Positions 34,703 to 37,757 of a stretch of 37,757 nt of DNA are shown piece after piece. The stretch comes from Oscillospiraceae bacterium (GTDB lineage Bacteria > Bacillota > Clostridia > Oscillospirales > Acutalibacteraceae). A program made the position numbers and the translations under genes. Each line of letters starts with the position of its first letter. The first letter of the stretch is position 1. The stretch is from assembly GCA_015065425.1 (NCBI GenBank), contig SVQH01000030.1, positions 1-37,757 of the forward strand. The letters are read 5' to 3'. Below the pieces are notes generated by a model. That model saw nothing but the letters and a program-made list of their open reading frames with translations. It was not told the DNA's origin and ran no database searches.

Positions 34703-35050
34703 TTAGAACCACTTTTCTGTATCGATAACATATTCGCCCTTACTCATCTTGATAGCATCAAGGATGTTGAAGATAAGAGTAACAAAACCACCGATACCTG
34801 TGCAGAAGCAAAGAACTATTCTGATAATAGCTTTTTTGGTCTCACCAAACATAAAATAAGGAAGACCGATATTTCCTAAGAAAATAGCTAAAATCATCAT
34901 AATTGTGGGGTCTTTGCCGCCAAGATAATCGCTGTTTGCAGGATTGGGATTTACGTTAACATTATTGGGAGCAGCATTTACATTAGCTCCGCAGTTTGAG
35001 CAGACATTCTGACCGGGCTCGATGGGAGCACCACAGTTGTTACATACCAT
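34703..35050 (-). CDS. TM2-domain membrane protein with N-terminal zinc ribbon
   Basis: 115 aa. Two CxxC pairs at the start (CNNCGAPIEPGQNVCSNCG) form a zinc ribbon, then an Asn/Pro-rich linker (about 25-40), then two hydrophobic segments with the TM2 pattern (FLGNIGLPYFMFGETKKAI, GIGGFVTLIFNILDAI). The biological role of TM2 proteins in bacteria is not settled. It stands alone with its own promoter (35110) and terminator (34688). Ribosome site GGAGG before ATG. Confidence 0.9.
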   Translation of the reverse strand: MVCNNCGAPIEPGQNVCSNCGANVNAAPNNVNVNPNPANSDYLGGKDPTIMMILAIFLGNIGLPYFMFGETKKAIIRIVLCFCTGIGGFVTLIFNILDAIKMSKGEYVIDTEKWF

Positions 35051-35081
35051 AATAAAAAACCTCCAAATATTTGTTTTTTTT

Positions 35082-35110
35082 ATTTTATATCATTATTAAT
35101 AATTTGTCAA
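35082..35110 (-). promoter_or_regulatory. Promoter of the TM2-domain gene
   Basis: TTGACA at 35110-35105 and TAAAAT at 35087-35082, 17-base spacer. Confidence 0.75.
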
Positions 35111-35141
35111 CAAATTTTTATATATCAGAAATACAAAAAAT

Positions 35142-35525
35142 TTACAAAGAAAAATGTCTGAAAATCGCAAATCCCCAATTTATAAGAAATCCGATACCTA
35201 TGGAAATAAGTATTATCCTGTCTGCTTTTTTGCTGATAACGGGCATATCAAGAAACAGATATATAAAAACAACGGGAACTGACCAGAACATCAGATGATG
35301 TGAAAAGGCACCAATAATATCCAGATGCATTGCGGCATCAAATGCCCTTGTCATACCGCAGCCGGGGCAAGGTATATTGAAGAATTCAAGATAAAAGCAG
35401 GGCAAATTAAAAAGTCTGAAAACAAGAAGAAACAAACTATAACCGCCAAGTGCGATTAATTTATACTTAATTTTAGTAATTTTAGGTTTTTTTATTTTAA
35501 TCATAATATTTAACGTCTCCGTCAT
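35142..35525 (-). CDS. DUF2752 membrane protein
   Basis: 127 aa from ATG 35525, which overlaps the upstream stop (ATGA). The hallmark PCPGCGMTRA and three or so hydrophobic helices mark DUF2752, a family of unknown role often near membrane or surface genes. A later ATG at 35504 (MIKIKK) is also possible. No terminator was seen after it; the promoter of the TM2 gene follows within 32 bases. Confidence 0.87.
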   Translation of the reverse strand: MTETLNIMIKIKKPKITKIKYKLIALGGYSLFLLVFRLFNLPCFYLEFFNIPCPGCGMTRAFDAAMHLDIIGAFSHHLMFWSVPVVFIYLFLDMPVISKKADRIILISIGIGFLINWGFAIFRHFSL

Positions 35526-37381
35526 TTTACGACACAAAAACCTGCAAATCCGAAAGCAGGTATATGTGATAAAATTATTTTATCCTCTGAAAGTTCACCC
35601 GAACAGTTTATGAAACTTACGGTGGAATACTTTTTATCTAAAACTATTTCCGGTGAAAATATTTCATCGGCAAAAAAGTTCCAGAGTCCTACCGACATGG
35701 CATTTTCATTTTTCTTGCACTGCATATAGAGTGCAGGATGTCCGTGACAGGCAGCAGGAAGCTTTTCTCCCGACAACCAATACACACTTTGGGTATACTG
35801 ACGGTTTCTTTCATAGTGCCTGAGCACATTTGGATTATTTATATCGGGGATAACATTGAGAACGAGAAATCTTTGTCCCTGATTATTTTCATAGAGGAAA
35901 GACATTGGAATCTTCACGCCGTCTTTTTCGGTAAAACTGAGAAGCTGAACTCCGTCTTTTAACCTGATATCCCTAATGGGACAAGACATGGCACTTATAC
36001 GGTTATTTGTATCGGTAAATATTTCGTATTTCCCTGCTTCCGTTTTTTCACCGAAGCACTGCACTCCCGTATCAATACCGTTTTCGCTCAGTATCTCAGC
36101 GGCTGAAATATCAACAATAAGTCCTTTTTCAAGGGCATTAACGGGAAGATGCCTTGCATTTTCCCCGAAAACAGCACCGCATACTCCCTGTCCTTCATAT
36201 ACGGTGGGAATCGTATTATAAGAAAGTGTACGGGCACACAGAGAAAAAAACATATTATCTATACTTATCTCTTCCCTGAAATGAGCCTGTGAAAGCTTCT
36301 GCGGAGCTTCGTACACGCGTACCCCCACACTTTTTTTATCGGAAAAGTACTTTTCAATATCTTTATAAAGTTCACGGTTTCTGATATGATATGCGGCATA
36401 GCCTGTTTCATAAGAAGCATCTGATACATAATCCATACCGTATTTAAGAATTCCGTCAGTACAGCCTGCCGCACGCAGTGCCGTATCAAAGCCTTCAAGG
36501 TAGGCTGCAGGTACAAGTGTCCTCGGACGGGGATACACATCACCTTCGGAGAATATTTCCATATTACGGTCCTTGACCCATGAGCATTCCATACGGGAAA
36601 GCTCGACAGAGTCCTGCAAAGAATTCCCCCAAGCATTAAGAGCAGCCCAATAGGGTGCACCTATGAGACGGAAAAAAGGCTTTGTTTTTCCTGCAAAAAT
36701 TAATGAAAGCTCCTCTGCCGTAACTCCGTCAATATCCCATGAATTAAGACATGAACAAGCACCCAGCCGTATTGACGGGTCAACCTTATCAACAGCCTGT
36801 CTCATTCTGACGGCAAAGTTTTTCAGGGCTTTACCGTTGGCTTTTATATAAGCATCACGGTACTTGTTCCCCATGCCTGAATGAACTTTTTCATTAATAA
36901 GTTCCGCAGTAACATTTTCACCCACAATTTCACTTATGAGTTTCAGATGATGCTTGCAGACACAGCCGGGAGCATTTCCGAGAAAGCCGTACCTCAGGTC
37001 ATCGTCATACATTATAATATCAACACCTGTTTTTGCGATATCCTCGACATAAGAAGCCGCGAAATCAATAAAATCATCATCTGCGGGGCACATATTTTCA
37101 GAAAACTTCTGTCCTTTGAGACTTGTCATACACGTAAACGGACTGTCATTCATCATGAATGCCCATATCCATGCTCCGACTTCATAACCTTTACTTTTGA
37201 AAAACTTACAGTTTTCTGAAAGACTTTTAAGTACAATTTCTCTTTTATATATGTCATTCTCGTATCTGTCAAGGGCAAGAAATATCCTGTCAGGCTCAAA
37301 TTTTCTAATCTCCTCATACACCTTTACGGGAGTACAGCGGGTAACATTTTCATCCATAACGGGAACGGATATCTTATACAT
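35522..37381 (-). CDS. Large cytosolic glycosidase-like protein, specificity unknown
   Basis: 619 aa from ATG 37381, with GAGGTGG upstream; the reading from 37405 starts before that site. No signal peptide. The N-terminal half looks like a (beta/alpha)8 barrel: EVGAWIWAF after one strand, DIIMYDDDLR after another, then RLGACSCLNSW, and MEIFSEGDVYPRPR with an acidic residue at a strand end. The C-terminal third has beta-sandwich character (LLSFTEKDGVKIPMSFLY). This is reminiscent of GH42-type and related clan-A hydrolases, but I see no complete family signature. A candidate catalytic pair is Asp in YDDDLR and Glu in SEGD (inference). It has a promoter at 37454 and leads into DUF2752 by a four-base overlap. 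Confidence 0.75.
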   Translation of the reverse strand: MYKISVPVMDENVTRCTPVKVYEEIRKFEPDRIFLALDRYENDIYKREIVLKSLSENCKFFKSKGYEVGAWIWAFMMNDSPFTCMTSLKGQKFSENMCPADDDFIDFAASYVEDIAKTGVDIIMYDDDLRYGFLGNAPGCVCKHHLKLISEIVGENVTAELINEKVHSGMGNKYRDAYIKANGKALKNFAVRMRQAVDKVDPSIRLGACSCLNSWDIDGVTAEELSLIFAGKTKPFFRLIGAPYWAALNAWGNSLQDSVELSRMECSWVKDRNMEIFSEGDVYPRPRTLVPAAYLEGFDTALRAAGCTDGILKYGMDYVSDASYETGYAAYHIRNRELYKDIEKYFSDKKSVGVRVYEAPQKLSQAHFREEISIDNMFFSLCARTLSYNTIPTVYEGQGVCGAVFGENARHLPVNALEKGLIVDISAAEILSENGIDTGVQCFGEKTEAGKYEIFTDTNNRISAMSCPIRDIRLKDGVQLLSFTEKDGVKIPMSFLYENNQGQRFLVLNVIPDINNPNVLRHYERNRQYTQSVYWLSGEKLPAACHGHPALYMQCKKNENAMSVGLWNFFADEIFSPEIVLDKKYSTVSFINCSGELSEDKIILSHIPAFGFAGFCVVK

Positions 37382-37425
37382 ACTACGCCACCTCGGAATA
37401 AACACTTCAAATGTATTTTTTTATA

Positions 37426-37454
37426 ATTATATCAGAACAATAACCTCTTTTCAA
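37426..37454 (-). promoter_or_regulatory. Promoter of the glycosidase-like gene
   Basis: TTGAAA at 37454-37449 and TATAAT at 37431-37426, 17-base spacer, 45 bases before the ATG. Confidence 0.75.
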
Positions 37455-37532
37455 CATAAGCCGTCCCGAAAGAACAGTTTAAGACAAGAAAAATATTCCT
37501 GAAAAAACTTTTAAATAAAATTAAAAAAACTC

Positions 37533-37561
37533 TTGACACAGTCTGAAACTTGTGATATATT
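37533..37561 (+). promoter_or_regulatory. Promoter of the tRNA cluster
   Basis: TTGACA at 37533-37538 and TATATT at 37556-37561, 17-base spacer, 23 bases before the first tRNA. Confidence 0.85.
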
Positions 37562-37584
37562 TATTAAGCATTCCAACAGGAAAT

Positions 37585-37660
37585 GCTGGTGTAGCTCAGT
37601 TGGTAGAGCAGCTGATTTGTAATCAGCAGGTCGGGGGTTCGAGTCCGTCCACCAGCTCCA
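37585..37660 (+). tRNA. tRNA-Thr (anticodon TGT)
   Basis: 76 bases. The 7-bp acceptor stem is GCTGGTG/CACCAGC, the anticodon stem GCTGA/TCAGC with loop TTTGTAA, the T-arm GTTCGAG, discriminator T, and CCA is encoded. All arms close. The TCCA end matches the TGGA of the thrS T-box in this window. Confidence 0.97.
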
Positions 37661-37672
37661 TTTTTTTAATAG

Positions 37673-37757
37673 GGGAGAATTCCCGAGCGGCCAAAGGGGG
37701 CAGACTGTAAATCTGTTGTCAACGACTTCGGTGGTTCGAATCCACCTTCTCCCACCA
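37673..37757 (+). tRNA. tRNA-Tyr (anticodon GTA)
   Basis: 85 bases, ending exactly at the window edge. Acceptor GGGAGAA/TTCTCCC, anticodon loop CTGTAAA, and a long variable arm as expected for bacterial tRNA-Tyr. CCA is encoded. It is 12 bases behind tRNA-Thr, so the two are very likely co-transcribed and the cluster probably continues beyond the window. Confidence 0.96.

Overview
The window reads as chromosomal DNA of a low-to-moderate GC, Gram-positive anaerobe of the class Clostridia, most like the Oscillospiraceae/Ruminococcaceae. The basis is a T-box leader on thrS, the lepA-hemW pair, Mini-RNase III beside obg, YitT and TM2 proteins, TTGACA/TATAAT promoters, and secreted proteins with Ruminococcus-type dockerin repeats. 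I cannot name a species. Almost everything lies on the minus strand. The exceptions are a small membrane protein (18458-18706), an M28 peptidase (33303-34496) and two tRNA genes at the right edge.

Layout, right to left on the minus strand. (1) 37381-35142: a large cytosolic glycosidase-like protein of unknown specificity and a DUF2752 membrane protein, then a separately promoted TM2/zinc-ribbon protein. (2) 33086-24786: an EctB-type diaminobutyrate aminotransferase, a MurT-like ligase and a GatD-like protein, followed by a close-packed set of small-molecule enzymes (xylose isomerase-like TIM barrel, HAD phosphatase, esterase, EamA transporter, Gfo/Idh/MocA oxidoreductase, DUF4430 lipoprotein). 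A 105-bp inverted-repeat element sits inside this string. (3) 24632-18992: a secreted SGNH hydrolase, a GH4 alpha-galactosidase, a phosphohexomutase and a second TIM-barrel isomerase. (4) 18010-6285: a ten-gene string with overlaps or gaps under 40 bp: obg, mrnC, yitT, lepA, hemW, murE, femX-like, dNTPase, metallophosphoesterase, lipoprotein. (5) 6262-2113: a promoter, a threonine T-box, thrS, and six bases later a dockerin-bearing transglutaminase. (6) 1961-1: a secreted multidomain protein with a dockerin, running off the left edge.

How the parts fit. Three secreted proteins (1-1961, 2113-3864, 33303-34496) carry nearly the same two-repeat dockerin, so they may assemble on shared cohesins. 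Several genes concern the cell wall: murE without the DAP-type DNPR motif, a FemA/B-type cross-bridge enzyme, and the MurT/GatD-like pair.

The most unusual item is that MurT/GatD-like pair. The GatD-like subunit has lost both the glutaminase cysteine and histidine, its MurT partner has altered conserved motifs, and the pair follows an EctB-type aminotransferase. Other points worth a second look are an NrdR-box-like operator over one of two tandem promoters of an orphan 82-aa membrane protein, an inverted-repeat element inserted between the thrS T-box terminator and the thrS start, and a secreted enzyme apparently placed under threonine T-box control.
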